Positions 34,500-46,790 are shown, counted from the first letter of the stretch. The stretch is DNA of 64,000 bases from Acanthosepion pharaonis (GCA_903632075.3 CAHIKZ030000811.1:704001-768000), one strand, 5' to 3'. Notes: generated by a model from the sequence alone, not told the origin. A program made the numbers and translations.

Positions 34500-36120
34500 G
34501 GTATTTATTCGACATTGTCACATTATGACACAAGGTCGGTTTAAATGTGGGGGAAAATTTGATTGCATACACCTTAACTGCTTTTAAAAGTTCAAACCAA
34601 AGTTGCACTGGCCTTGGTGCAAGAAACGATCCCACGGGCTTGGGTAGCTGTTTCCCAGGGTTAAGTATCTCTCAGTATAGTTTTCCTCAGTTTCAACTGT
34701 CCTTCGATGGAGTCACACCTGAGCGCACACTGCCCAAAACAGAGATACAACTGAGAGATGATAAATATGTGTTACAATCTATGGACCTGAGCACGTACAC
34801 CCAGTTAAAGAACAAAAACTGCCTGAGTCCCCCAACTGTCGGTTGTGCTGGCCTGCAATAAAGCACTAATCCCTCATTCTAGTGCATTGAGTGCCACCCT
34901 GAAACATTTTGCCCAAAGACAGAGACACATTGAGAGAGATTAAAAATAGGCAATTACATAAAACTCAAGAGCAATTTGCATTTAAACACCACCATTAAGG
35001 TCAGGTTGCAATACAAGGTCGGTTTAATGTCGGATCAATGTGTATGACACCATCAATAGGAACAAAAATTGCCAGAGTTCCTTCAACTGTCGGTTGCATT
35101 GGTCTCAGTGAGAGCACCGAACCATCAGTGAGAGGGCACAGCTTTGGACAGCTGTTCAACAGGGCTGGCACCTTTCAGTATAGATTCCTCAGTTGTTGTC
35201 CTTTGATAGAAGTTTGCCCCTGATTTGCATTTTGCCCAAAGACACGCAACTGAAGAGATGAAAATAGGGTTTTACAAATTACTCAAGATTTCAAAACGCA
35301 ATATTTATTTAAAATCTGTCTAAAAAAAAGATGAGTTTTAATGTCTGTTTTTTTGGGGACCTGAGCATTACACACAGACCAGGAAAAAAATTGCCCGCAT
35401 CCTTGCAACTGTTGGTGTGTGCTGGCCTCGGTACAAGCATTGATCAACTCTCTGGTGCAATGAGAGGGCATGGTCTCAGGCAGCTGTTCCCCAATTCTGG
35501 GCACCTCTCGGTATAATTTTCCCCATTTGTGACTCTGTCCTTTGAAGGAGAAATTTTGAGCAAATCTGCCCAAGGACAGAGACGCAAATGAGAGATGACA
35601 AATGTGTTACAAAGAGCAATTTACACACTGTATTTAATTATAAATGGACACCCCACTAAGTCAAAGTTTGTCCTTAACATTTTTTTTTCACAGGGCCACT
35701 TTTTAATTTAGCTCATCTTTTTTGACAATAAGCTGGTTAGAGCCAGTCCAAGCTTGTCATAGCTTTGATATTACCAGTGCAGGGACAGATCCCTTTGCCT
35801 GAAAATATATTATGACAAATACCACATGAGAGAGAGGAATTTACATATGGTACTTACTCTGTCTTTAGGTATTTTCAGAAGGTAGGGATTAAAAGCATAC
35901 ACCTGGGAAAGGAACAAAATTACCCACAGTCCAAAATGTCGGTTATATGGCCTCAAATTTGAGCACCGAAATCTCTCTGATGCAATGAGAGGGCGCAGCC
36001 TTCTTTTTTTTACCAGGGATCACTTCTCAGTATAATTTTTCTCAGTTGCCACTCTGTCCTTTGATTATGGATTGCCCCTGAGCACACTCTGACCAAAGAC
36101 AGATGATACAAATTTGCCAA
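34500..36120. repeat. ~330-bp imperfect tandem repeat, about five units
   Basis: Recurrent blocks are 'aactgtcggttg' then 'ctggcct', 'atgagagggca', 'cagctgttcc', 'ctctcagtata' then 'ttttcctcagtt', 'gtcctttga' and 'gcccaaagacagaga' then 'gagagatga'. The last anchor lies at about 34732, 34911, 35234, 35568 and 36090; the two regular intervals are 323 and 334 bp, with one short (partial) and one long (inserted) unit. GC content is clearly above the surroundings. Open frames here are not conserved between units, so it is unlikely to be coding. Confidence 0.85.
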
Positions 36121-37577
36121 AATCAATTTGCAAACTAGTTTAAAAGCTCAATATCTGTATAGTATCTTCTTCTAGGTAATATCACTCTTCAGCTTTAACC
36201 AATTTCCATATTGATTTTAAACGAGTTTATTTTCATTAATTAACTGTCCTTCATTACTCTTTTTTTTATGTGATGACTGTTTTGATTTAAATATCAAAAA
36301 AAAAATAGTTATGTTTAGGGATATTGTCTCATATAGTGCAGAAAAGTGTTTGAAATTTGCATTTTACTTGGTCTTCAACAAGTTAGCATCTATTTGTAAA
36401 ACTTTCCTTAACAAGACAATTTATGAATTAAATGTTAATTTAAAATTTTTTCTTTCAAAGATTTCAAGTAGTGAATATATCTTACTTTTGCAAAGTGATA
36501 GCAAGCATGCAACACCTAGTTTTAATATAAAAATGTATTGTTGGTATAAAAATTTTTACTATCAAAAAAAATGTGTTGCAGGTAATTTTACTTTAAAAAT
36601 GTATTTTTATACTTTCCTAAGGTTTTGATTTTTGTTTGGGAGTTCACTATTTGTCCATAGTTGGGTCCCTAACAGGTGCTACTACCCTAGATAAGGCTGG
36701 ATCTATGAACAACAGAAATTATGAAGTGGTTAGATGCTCCTCAAAACCCCCAATCTCCCGATCAGAGGTCTTGCTGTCAGATGTTGTTGATAGTCATTCA
36801 CAAGACTATAGAACATCAAGTTAAAATTCAAGTCCAACCTCTTGCATTCACTTCATGGGAATAGCATTTCTTTTATTCTCAGCTCGGATTAAATTAACAT
36901 AGAAGTATAGATCTTTTTAATCTGGATTGGCAGCCACTCTTGGTAACAGATGTCATACTCTACTTCAAATTAGATTTCTTTCTGATTCACTCTACATGTT
37001 GCCTCGATGTAAATGCTAAGAAAAAAAAATAAAAATGAAGCTCTCTGCACAGAGGCTCTGAGCATCATATCCAGCTCACAAAACAAATCCTGTCAAAAAA
37101 AAATGTAAAACAATATAAAAGGAGCCAATCATGAATGTGTTACCCAAACCAAAGCAAAATCAAAAAAAACAAAACAATGAGTTATGATCCACACACAGCT
37201 GCTTTTAAGAATGCTGCTCACAAACTGTAGACAGTTGCGGTGAATAGGGGAGTCAGCAACACTTTGGTCAATGGACCTGACAAATACATCAACTCTGTCC
37301 AAGTCACTTGCCTTGCCCACAAAGAGACATTCCACTCATACCCTCTGTATTGTCAATGCAAATAATTTTATCTTAACAACCCGTCTTCTTTCTTTTTCAC
37401 CTTACCAGCAGTAAACTGTTGTTTTGTTTGTGCTAATATGCACATCTTTATAACAAGAACAACTCTGAACTCAAAACCATGTAGAAGGAAATAGAAAACT
37501 ACTCCAATATCTTTCACAACAACAGTCATGGTGATTCACAATTTGCAGATATTAAAGACAAAGCAATTTTTTTTATT
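36121..37577. other. Unique sequence with unrecognised open frames
   Basis: The plus frame 36636-36824 (62 codons) and the minus frame 37335-37129 (68 codons, with 'SDLDRVDVFVRSIDQSVADS') have reasonable complexity but no domain I know. The second could be an old repeat or exon. The plus frame 36311-36628 is AT-driven noise. Confidence 0.35.
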
Positions 37578-37740
37578 AATCATTTCACACCAAACAAGGC
37601 AATAAAACCACTAAGACACTGAGGTAACCGAGTTTGAAATAAAAAAAAAAAAATATTAAGAATAGAGAACAAGCAGTATTTAATGATTGACATTGCATTT
37701 AAATATTTGAAGATCAAGGTTAAGTGGAAAGCAAGAAGCC
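37578..37740 (-). pseudogene. CR1/Jockey-type LINE 3' end relic
   Basis: Matches the 3' end of the relic at 21540-22350: nucleotide blocks 'aatcatttcac', 'actaagacac', 'taatgattgac' and 'ttgcatttaaat' occur in order, and the translation keeps 'LIFKYLNAMSIIKYCL'. Only the last ~160 bases are aligned. Confidence 0.7.
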
Positions 37741-38384
37741 TGAAGAAATTTCCATGAGTGAAAAAGTGTTCAGGAAAGATAGAAAAAAGACAAAATTTAC
37801 TAAGAACAACAAAGGATAGGAAATTGTGGAGAGTCATAATCACCTCTGTCATGAAGACACAGCATGAAAAAACACAGCAGCAAGTTTTATAAATAAAAAA
37901 AGTGCATGGACTTTAAATAAATGTACACTTTTTTCGCAGTAATAAATTTAATTCATTGTCCCTTCACCCATATCCTATAGATTAAAATCTTTCATTTGTT
38001 TTCTCTCATGCTTCATAAAATATATAAAAGATTATATAAAAATAAAAATTAAATAATGATAATAATGCTACCTATTGACATACATAAAATTCCTGACCCA
38101 ACATTTTGACTTTTCACTGTCATGTGGCTTTCCTCATTCTTTTTTTTTTACAAATATTTTTATGGCAATTGTTCCACTGAGTTATTTTCCTTATTACTGA
38201 AATTGCATGAATTTAAGATTGGCAAATAGTTATCACCATTTTACTAGCTAGATACAACAGTCAATTCTAAGTTTCTTTTCTTGCATGTCTTACCTTTGGA
38301 ATTCCATGTGTAGACAGAGTGTCAAAGGACAAAGGGTCAAAAAGACAATGTTGAATGGACTAATCATAGAATGGACAAAGTGGG

Positions 38385-38515
38385 AAAGTGACTGAAGCCA
38401 GGTCAGAAGCGGTAACATTACAAATTCTTAACATTTTGTCAAGAATCTCCAGATACATAGCAGAAGCACCAGAGCAGATGTGGTAGAAATATTCAATTCA
38501 TGGAAAAATGGCAGA
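38385..38515 (-). pseudogene. CR1/Jockey-type LINE relic, inner fragment
   Basis: Matches 21935-22065: 'ggaaagtgactga', 'caggtca', 'aagaatctccagatacatag' and 'agcagatgtgg' correspond to the LEILDKLQ-region of that relic. Same orientation as 37578-37740, so both may be parts of one element separated by about 640 bases of unrelated or decayed sequence. Confidence 0.65.
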
Positions 38516-39247
38516 CTTTATTATTAACAATAATATTTTTCTCAATGTTTTTGGGGATAAATGAATAAGACATCATTGATATGTCTGAGATAAAATGAGT
38601 TCTTAGGAACAACTTATTAAAATGGGCCTAATTTTTAAAATTCTAGAAATAAGCATGCTGAAAGAAGACTAAGAGGGTCACCCAGAGGCAATTTAATTTA
38701 GTTATTTAATCTCTTGTTGAATTTAAAACAACTAAGATCCATATATAATTCATATGTACTGATAATTTGTTAATTTATTCAAAAATATGTAAACAAATTG
38801 AGTATAAATTTAACTCTACCTTTGCCCACTGATTTCATTCTCCTTTCAATCAAACAAGAATCAATTATGACACTTGCCAGAATTTGATTTATTTCAGGTA
38901 ATTTTTATTTTGTTAATGAGCAACATCTGTCAAGGTAAAATGACAGGTCTGAACATGATCCTTGTGAAAAAGAAGGATTTACTATTTCAGCTGGAGCCTG
39001 TTTTACTTTTTTTCTTCCTGAATTTTAAATGGATAATTAAAGACATTCTACTCAAAACTACAAAGTTTCTGAGTACCATAAGCGATCCTATTCATCAAAA
39101 TATTCTGTTCATGATGAAAATAGGGATATTTATATGTTCATTGATTATCTACAAAATGTTTTTTTTTACTAAAAGATCACTCAATAAAAGGCCCCAGAGC
39201 CACACAAGGAAGAGTGTTTATTTATTTTTCCATAGAAGTATAGAGGC
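38516..39247. other. Unique sequence with a 155-codon plus frame
   Basis: The plus frame 38874-39341 is the second longest in the window, but its composition (F/I/L/K-rich, poly-F from T runs) looks non-coding. Its last third overlaps the duplicated segment. No domain, signal or splice support. Confidence 0.3.
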
Positions 39248-40332
39248 TTGCCACATGTCACCTTTGAGAGAAGGTTGTTGGGTGGAGAAGAATTTTTTCA
39301 CCAACAAGGATTCAGAGCCACTTCTGGACTATCAAGACTAGACAACTCCTGCCCAAATATAACAACAGTACTCCATTTTCAGCTTGACCTGGTTATTTTA
39401 ATGGTAGAGGATAACATTAGGAGTCATGTACTTACTGAAGCTATACAGGGGAGTTAACCATTTTTACCTATTCTTCTTACATGCCTCAATTTCAATCAGT
39501 AACCCTCTACCTTGAGTAGCTCTTGAGCCTTGTTTTAGTTTGAACAATTAGTTAAAAAATAATGTTAACAATAATTCAAATAAATTCAGTTGTTTCTTTT
39601 AAATTATTTATGGAAGATTAAGCCATTTCATAAATACCAATGAAGGCAGCTAACATTTCTTCAGAAATATCAGTGTACACATACCCTGGTTTTTAAGTTT
39701 TAGATTAAGTACCACATGGTTTATGATTGAGTTTTCTTTTCATTCAACAGCAAAAACAAATGTCAACTGAATGTTTCCAACTTTTTTTGTAGCACAAATC
39801 AATATTCTTTGCAAAAGTATATTGAGGAATATAACTGAAAAGAATTTGTTTTTTTTATCAAATGAAGGATTGTCAACAATTAATTTCCAATGTTTGTTTT
39901 TTAGGAATTTTGTTTAATTCCAATCAGAGACTAACATTCAAAATACTTGTTTGGAAAAGCAAGTCAAATTAAGATGAAACAAAAATGAGGAAAACTATAA
40001 TTTTTTCAATGTTTAATCTAAAATTCAATATTAATACTACTTGAAAAAAAACAATAGAAATTAAATAAGTCAAAATTTGACTAATGATTGTCGATGCTTC
40101 ATCTTATAAAAATTCAAGATAATATTACTACAAATACTAAGAGAAAAAACTTAAGCTGACAGAAATATTGTGGAGAAATTAATTGTTGGTCAGACAGGAA
40201 AGGATCAAATGTATTTACCTTGAGTTGTTCAAATGCTAAACAAAAAAAGCTTGTTATTTTCTGTACTAACCGTTTAGAGTTACAGTGGTCACATGACAGG
40301 TTTACGATGTGATCCCTGAAGTTGCATAAAAA
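39248..40332. repeat. Large duplication, segment 2, copy 1
   Basis: Collinear with 61993-63040 in the same orientation ('gaaggttgttgggtgg' through 'gtgatccctgaagtt'). No gene. Ends exactly at the transposon 40333-42360. Confidence 0.92.
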
Positions 40333-42360
40333 TAGGTACCTCCACGAAATCGCTAAAAAAAGAGCATAGCTTGATGAAAAGGACGCCAACCTTGCCGAAA
40401 ACAAAATTTTATTGTCTAAATGCTTATATTATTATTAAGAGGAAAGACCAAAGTTTTTTTTTTAATTATTTTAAAAAAATTTTCCTTCTTTTTAGAACAT
40501 TCTAAATTTTGATTAAAAAAACCTTTTTTCTATTTGTATCAGCGGAACTAGTAAATAAATAGACATTTTTTTAGCACGTTTTTTTTGGTATGACACACAT
40601 TAATTTGAAAAATCGTGCAAAAATAGAAATAATTATCGGATGTTAATGAAACTTTCAGGAACTATTCACAGATGATCGAAATTATTATAAATATTTTTTT
40701 TTATGAAAGTCATGGTAGAAATATTTTTTAAAAATATTTATTACCCCCCATATCTAATTTTATGAAAACGCTAGAAATTCGATCGCATCGGCTTTAGTGA
40801 TTACAATAATTAAAAGCACAGGGCTTTGAGGAATGCAAATCATGTTTTTTTTTTTTTAATTGGATACGCAGTACCTGAAAATCAGCTCTGAATTGTAACA
40901 TACAAAACTCAATAAAACAAAGATATTATTTAATTTCAAATGCTTTTATTTGCTTTTAGTTGTTTTTATGAATATGGACAATATTTTCTGAAAAAAAAAA
41001 ATTTTTTCGATGAAAAATGAATTTTTAATACAATTATTGTTATTTCATTAATTATAATAGATTTTACATTTAAGTTGTTAAAATATTATAAAATTAGTTA
41101 AAAGCCGCATCGGCTTTCATAAGTGTCCTTATGAGATTTTTTTTAGCGCGTTGTAAATTGTATCATTTTGACTAATCAGAAGACCCCCAGTAATTAAGAA
41201 ATGTAATTTTGTGCTTATAATCGAGCTGTAATTATAAAATACGGAAGACCAACCAGAATATAATTAAGTTGCGTTATTTGAGTTAAGCATTGTTCTCCGC
41301 TGTTAAGGCCTTTACTTTTGCGAAACACGTGTGGAGAAGTTAATTTGATTTTTCAATTTCAACTGAGAAGGGTACCTACAAGTATCAGTATCATCTTATG
41401 AAATTTATATGATCTTATTTTTTATATTAATCTCAGTTACGACATTTTTCCATAAATGAAATATCAAAATTAATAATAAAATGAATGCAAATACAAATAA
41501 CAGTAGAATGTAATAAATGTACATAAAATTATAGTATTTTTTTTTATGTACAATTCTGATAAAATTTCATAAGAAAGGTACCTATAAATTAATTAGATAC
41601 CTTTCTTAAGAAATATGAAATTTAATGTCACTCTTAACAGTTTTATTTTAATTTCTTTACAATATATTTCCCATAAAGCATCATAAACGTAAAGGTGAAA
41701 GTTTAACCTGCTTAAAAAAAAAAAAAAAAAAATTAGACCGCTGAAAGTTTTCGTTAAAAATAACGGGGTAAATATTTTGTTCACGTAAATGTAAATTATT
41801 TCACTTTTCTCCTTCCGTAGAACAAATTAGCCTCATGGAATTCGTAAATATATCATTCATCACATGTCAAGAGACGCGAAAGTTTATGACCTGCTTTGTT
41901 TTATTTTCAAATTACATTTTTTTGGCACAAAAAGCTAAGTTAAGTTTGGTTCAAAATGTTTTAAATAAACATTATAATTTCTGATTTTCTTAAAATAAGT
42001 TTTGAAAAAATGATAATTGATATTAAAAAAAAATTCAAAATTGATTTTGGAAGATTAAACCATTTCACAAATTTAAAGAAAAAATCAAAATTCCATTAAG
42101 TACCACATGGTTTTTTTTAAAAAAAAAAAATCAACTGAATGGTCAATTTTGCTGACAAAAAAAAACTAGATTTTTAATGAAAATTTCGGACGTGCTAGGA
42201 ACGATTAAAAATGGAAAAAATACCCCCAAAATACTTTGACCTTTCCTCTTAATAATAACAAACATTTAGACGATAAAATTGTATTTTCGTCAAGTTTTGA
42301 TTGTCGTCTTTTTCATCATGCTATATGCTTTTTTTAGCGATCTCGTGGAGGTGTTGGTCA
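40333..42360 (+). mobile_element. Complete 2-kb inverted-repeat DNA transposon, copy C
   Basis: Long terminal inverted repeats: left 'cctccacgaaatcgctaaaa' near 40339 and right end, in reverse complement, 'cctccacgagatcgctaaaa'. Similarity continues for 150 bases or more through 'aatttta.tgtctaaatg' and 'attattaagaggaaag'. The flanks carry a candidate 8-bp target duplication CATAAAAA (40325-40332 and 42361-42368), and the second duplication copy lacks the element at the same place. About 2028 bp, no transposase frame: non-autonomous. The interior contains a palindrome at about 41575-41612 ('aagaaaggtacc' against 'ggtatctaatt...'). Superfamily undecided; an 8-bp duplication would favour hAT. 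Confidence 0.85.
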
Positions 42361-43148
42361 CATAAAAAGGAGGGAAAATTTTTTTTATTACTAAATTTAA
42401 CTTCTATATTTATACATCACAGAGAAGTGGCAATATATTTTGCAACTTGAGATAAGTGCTATTGCTTCCGCCCCCCTCTCTGCTCAACCTGACTAGTCTC
42501 CATTCGTTTTGGGGATTGAGAGCCTTTTCTCAACAATACTAATCAAAAATTAATATTGGTTGACAATATTTTATCTAGTAAAGAATAAATCAATATTACC
42601 ACCACCACTACTACTAATCATCAGATGTTTACCAAGAATTGTGCTAGCAAAGTTACTTTACTTTAATTCTTGAAAAGAAATTTAAAATATTTGCTTCATT
42701 TATGACTTGTAAAGGATTTTTATAGACGGTTTAAGAGCCATTCGAAGTAGAGGATTACTGAAGGGTTGAAGCGTGTTATCACTAATTTTTTTTTGTCAAG
42801 ATTTACAAACTATGTTTCCTTCAATTTTGCAAACTACCGTAATTCCCCACGTATAATACGACTTCATCCATAATACGCGCCCCTAAAATTTTGGTTGAAA
42901 ATGAGGGGGAAATGCTTCTACACACGTAGAATACGCACACCTTGTTTGGTAATCAAACCCCATAAACTGTACCTCTCCAATTTCATTACGGCCAGCGTTT
43001 CCTACTCTTATTAACAAAATGGTTTTAAACACAGAATAATATTCTAATTTAGTTTTATAATAATTTTTATTTTATTTTACATTTCTAAGTATTGTTAGGC
43101 ACAAATGATTGTATTTAACATCCTTATGCGGTCGCAATCGCCGAATGT
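42361..43148. repeat. Large duplication, segment 3, copy 1
   Basis: Collinear with 63045-64000 ('tctatatttatacatcaca' to 'gcggtcgcaatcgccgaatg'). The second copy runs off the window, so the true end of the duplication is beyond it. Confidence 0.92.
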
Positions 43149-43317
43149 TTGTGTCAAATTGACGTCTGTTTGTGGTGAATAGTCATTTCGTAACTAAAAT
43201 TAACCTTAGAAACTGCAAATTTTAAAGATTTTTTTTTTGTAGCTGCACATAATACGGACTCCTAATTTTGCTTATTTTTTTAGAAAAAAATGCGTATTAT
43301 ACATGGGGAAATTTGAA
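42837..43317. mobile_element. Miniature inverted-repeat element (MITE), possibly Tc1/pogo type
   Basis: Terminal inverted repeats of about 24 bases: 'attccccacgtataatacg' on the left and 'cgtattatacatggggaaat' on the right. The immediate flanks both read TA (42835-42836 and about 43318-43319), compatible with a TA target duplication. Internal degenerate repeats of the tip ('ataatacgcgcccc', 'gtagaatacgcac') occur on the left side. No transposase. Superfamily is inferred from the TA flank and the tip style only. Confidence 0.7.
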
Positions 43318-44431
43318 TAAATTGATTTCTTTGGAAAAACCCTCTTTGTCAAAAAAACCCTACTTTGTGGTTATATAATTTCTCTAATTTTAGGACTTCA
43401 TGGTAAAAACAATTTTTAACAGCGACGAATAAATTCAACGCTGTTAATAACAAGAGGAACTAGATGATCAAATGTCTATGAAGTGTATTTAAAGTTTCAA
43501 TTTTAAACAGTACTATTCAAAATTCAAATGGCCGTCTTACAAAGAAAAGGAAAAGAAGTTCGGTTACCTTTCGTAGTTGAAATTAAGTCTTTTTTTTCTG
43601 ATCTCTTTTTTACTTGTTTTGATTTTTCTTCGTCTTTTTTTTTTTCAGCAAATAAAAACACCAGTTGAGGTTTGTTTTTGGTTTGTTTTTTTTTTTTTTT
43701 TTTTTGGGGAGGGGGGGGACCTTATGACGAGTAACAAAGATTCCCCAGCAACTCAAAAAAAAGGTTTAACGAGAGAGAAAAAAGTCTTGTCTTTTATAGA
43801 GCTTCTATGGATGATCTTATTTCACTCGACAGGGGGTGACATTTGCACTAAGTCACTAAAAGCTAACATCGCTAGCTCATTAACTGAATGCTGTAAGTTC
43901 AATCCTTGCGCTAGGCAGTACATTTTATTGTTATTTTTCTCTTCAACATCACATTCTATAATATTTCAAAATAAACAACATGTTCAGCAAGACATAAATT
44001 TTCTAAATTTCCTTTTGCCATTATGAGAAGTCAATTTGAATTTCAAATTTTAGACATTAGGAGTTACCATGTAAAAAAAAAAAAAAAAAAATTAACTAAA
44101 TTAACTAATGTTTGTTATTTACTCCGAATTGTTATTTACTACAACAAATAATTTTAAAATTTGCTGTTTTTCATCTGTTTAAATAATTCGGTACAGGCAG
44201 TTTTCACAGAATAATTAAGTACATTATTTTGATGTATTTAGATAATTCTGTACAATTTTTTTGGTTCCGCTTGACTTTAGTGTAGTAATGCCAGACGAGA
44301 ACAATTGTTTTGAAGAAATATGAAATAAGTTCGTTACCTAAATGTCAGTCCTAAAATATAGAAACTTATAACAAAAATAATATTTCTAAATTATTTATAC
44401 CCGCTTCTAAAAAAGGAACTTATTCTTAGAA
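43318..44431. other. Unique sequence, no gene called
   Basis: The plus frame 43577-44026 (149 codons) starts in a hydrophobic T-rich stretch and crosses poly-T and poly-G; I do not accept it. Moderate GC and some CpG around 43740-43920. Confidence 0.4.
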
Positions 44432-45168
44432 GCCAAAATTCTTACATTTTTACTTTACGTAGATGACCCCTTCATACTCTGGTCAACCCAGGAAGAAGTC
44501 AAATTTCTCCTGAACCATGTGAACTCAATAAGATCATCGAAACAGTTCCCAGTGGACGAGAGAAAACGACATCAAACACGCAAACTGCACTAATATCTCG
44601 AACAGAGCATTGCTTCAAGACATCCCTATACCGCAAGCCAACATTCACCGACCTATACCTCAACTTCAACTCCAAACAGGCATACAGTGTAAAGAAAGGG
44701 GTTGTCCGCTGCTTACAACATCGAGCAAAAGTCATAAGTGGTAATTCAGAGACATTTGACCAAGAAATGGTTAGTATAAGCAGTACTCTACAACGTAACA
44801 ACTAATCTAGGTACATGACAGCAGCTCCTACAAACTGGGATAGAAGGGTACAAGAGGATAACAATATTCAGAAAACAGCTTCGATCAACTTATGTGAAGG
44901 GATTATCGGAAAAAAATACAAAAGATCTGTGATGCATATAACATCTGGACGACCTTCCAAAGTTGTAGAAAACTTCGCAGACACATCTTTCGATTAAGAA
45001 ATAGAGGAGAACTTGATTGAGGACTATGTGTACACCATCCCCTGCAGCTTTGGTAAGATATATAAAAAAGAAAAACGGGCTGCCCCCTTAAGACTGCAAG
45101 AACATCGTAAAAAACCATAACACGAGGGGAAATAGAAAAATCAGGAGGAGCTGACCACATATGAAGGG
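44432..45168 (+). pseudogene. Penelope-like retroelement relic: RT C-terminus plus GIY-YIG remnant
   Basis: Penelope-like elements encode a reverse transcriptase followed by a GIY-YIG endonuclease. The relic starts just before the RT catalytic motif ('YVDDPFILWSTQEEVKF', YVDD codons at 44456-44467). After a frameshift near 44560 it continues 'EHCFKTSLYRKPTFTDLYLN', 'SKQAYSVKKGVVRCLQHRA' to a stop near 44803. After about 220 degraded bases the endonuclease start is readable as 'YVYTIPCSFGKIYKKEK' (normally Y...PC.CG..Y.GET), then 'PLRLQEHRK', and in another frame 'RGEIEKSGGADHI'. The GET part of the active site is replaced by KEK. Several frameshifts and stops: dead. The fossil abuts the ~400-bp satellite family at 45170. 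Confidence 0.9.
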
Positions 45169-46020
45169 AAAAGTGAAATCACCGTCCCCTGTTGTTTTAC
45201 TTTTAAATGTACTTTTTTGTCACAACATGTGTTGAGGCACAAGTAAGTTTTCATAGCGAAAATGTGACTAGAAAAGCGGATGAAAAATGCCTGTACACAT
45301 GGACAGAAAGAGAGATTTCGCACAATTTAATAACAAATTTGAAGCGATTTCAGCTAAAAAAAAAAAAAAAGTTATAAACCGGTGAAATGTGAGTGATCCC
45401 CCAGTTTAGGTCCGCATCAAAATTCCAAAAATTCACTAACACAAGGGGCCGTATCATCGAAGGTCACTACCCTCCCTACACAAGCGACTGAAATAATTCT
45501 TGGACTCATGGATGAGGCAGGAAATTCCTTACAATCTGATATCTATTTCATGAGGATCCCGAGAGAGAAAAAAAGTTGAAATGCGATCCTTCGAGCAAAA
45601 CGCTTTTTCGGCAACCGTAAATTGGCAACGGTGACAGCAGCGACACGGTCGAAGCTGTAATTTTTAGAAAAGCGAATGAAAATGCCTGTACACATGGACA
45701 GAATGAGAGATTTCACTCAATTTTAATACCAATTTTTTGAAGAGATTTCATATACTGAAAAATTTATAAAGCAGGAAATGGTGATTGATCCCCAGTTTTT
45801 TCGTCCGCAAAAATTCCAACAATTTCTAAAGTTCACGAAAGGTCGAACTTTCCTTCCAACACAAGCGACTGAAAAATAATTTTGACTCATGGATTAAGCA
45901 GGAAATTCCTCACAATCTAACATCTATTTCATGAGGATCCCTAGAGAAGAAAAAGTTGAAATGCGAAACTTCGAGCAATTCCCAAACAAATTTTAAATTG
46001 GGATAACGGTGACAGAAACG
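45169..46020. repeat. ~400-bp tandem repeat, block 3
   Basis: About two units of the 27600-28400 family, anchor 'gtgatcccccagttt' at 45393 and 45785 (about 393 bp). Includes 'ggcaacggtgacagcagcga', 'ttcatgaggatccc' and 'caggaaattcct'. Left edge touches the Penelope-like relic. Confidence 0.85.
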
Positions 46021-46790
46021 ATAAATTAAAAGAAAATAGAAAAAAAGAATGAAAAAAATGGATAGAGAAGAAAGAAAAAATCACCAACTTTGCATCCAAC
46101 CGCATTTTTTATGGAAATCCTAATTACCTGAATAAACAGTGAAAGGTTACTAATCCTCAGTTCCATGAATTCTAAAATTTGGTGGTCCTAATGATAAATT
46201 AAAAAGGAATTCTTTAAAATCAAAAGAAAGAAGGGAAATTACAGTGATCACCCAATCCAAAATGGAAATCCTAATTTTTCTGATCAAAATTTGAAACTAG
46301 GCTCATTCCATGAATTCTAATGAAAAAAAATTTTCCAACTAATGACCAAGAAAGGGTAAATGTAAAAAAAGAAAAAAAGTGATTCCCGCATTTAAAATAA
46401 TGCCTTGATATGAAACCATGACAAATGAATTCTAAAAAAAAAAAAAAAGAAAAAATTCATAAAAAAAAAACTTTGAAAAAAAGATTTTGAAAAAATAAAA
46501 TTATTTGTGATGAAAAAATTCATAAAATTCCATGAATTTAATGAAAATTTTTGATCAAGTTTTTAATTTTTTAATTTGAATTTTGGATAAAAATTAAAGC
46601 CCTTGAAAAAAAAATATATTTTGAAATGAAATAGTGAAATGATTTTTTTAGAAAATCCTAAAATTGAATGAAAAAAAAATGAAAATAAATGAAAAATGAA
46701 AGAAAAAAAGTTTTGATGAAGGATTTGCCTGTTTAATGATAAAAAAAAAAAGGAAACGTAAATAAAGCCCAGAAAAGAAGGAAATATACA
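46021..46790. repeat. Degenerate left edge of the 202-bp satellite
   Basis: Recognisable monomer fragments ('tccatgaattcta', 'gtgatcacccaatc', 'tggaaatcctaat') are broken by A-rich insertions and lack regular spacing. Either decayed edge monomers or poor consensus. Confidence 0.6.

Noticed and set aside
38874..39341. 155-codon plus-strand open frame
   Set aside because: Composition driven by A/T homopolymers; the end lies in the duplicated segment, where copy 2 does not keep the frame.
41593..41784. 62-63-codon frame conserved between transposon copies B and C
   Set aside because: Copies are similar along their whole length, and the frame holds a poly-F run and no transposase motif, so conservation reflects shared descent.
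43873..43912. tRNA-like text (TAGCTCATT ... AAGTTCAATCC)
   Set aside because: Only about 14 bases separate the box A-like and box B-like words, too few for a D-arm to T-arm distance, and no acceptor stem pairs.
43577..44026. 149-codon plus-strand open frame
   Set aside because: Starts in a T-rich hydrophobic stretch, includes poly-F from a T run and a G run, has no domain or splice support; likely chance.
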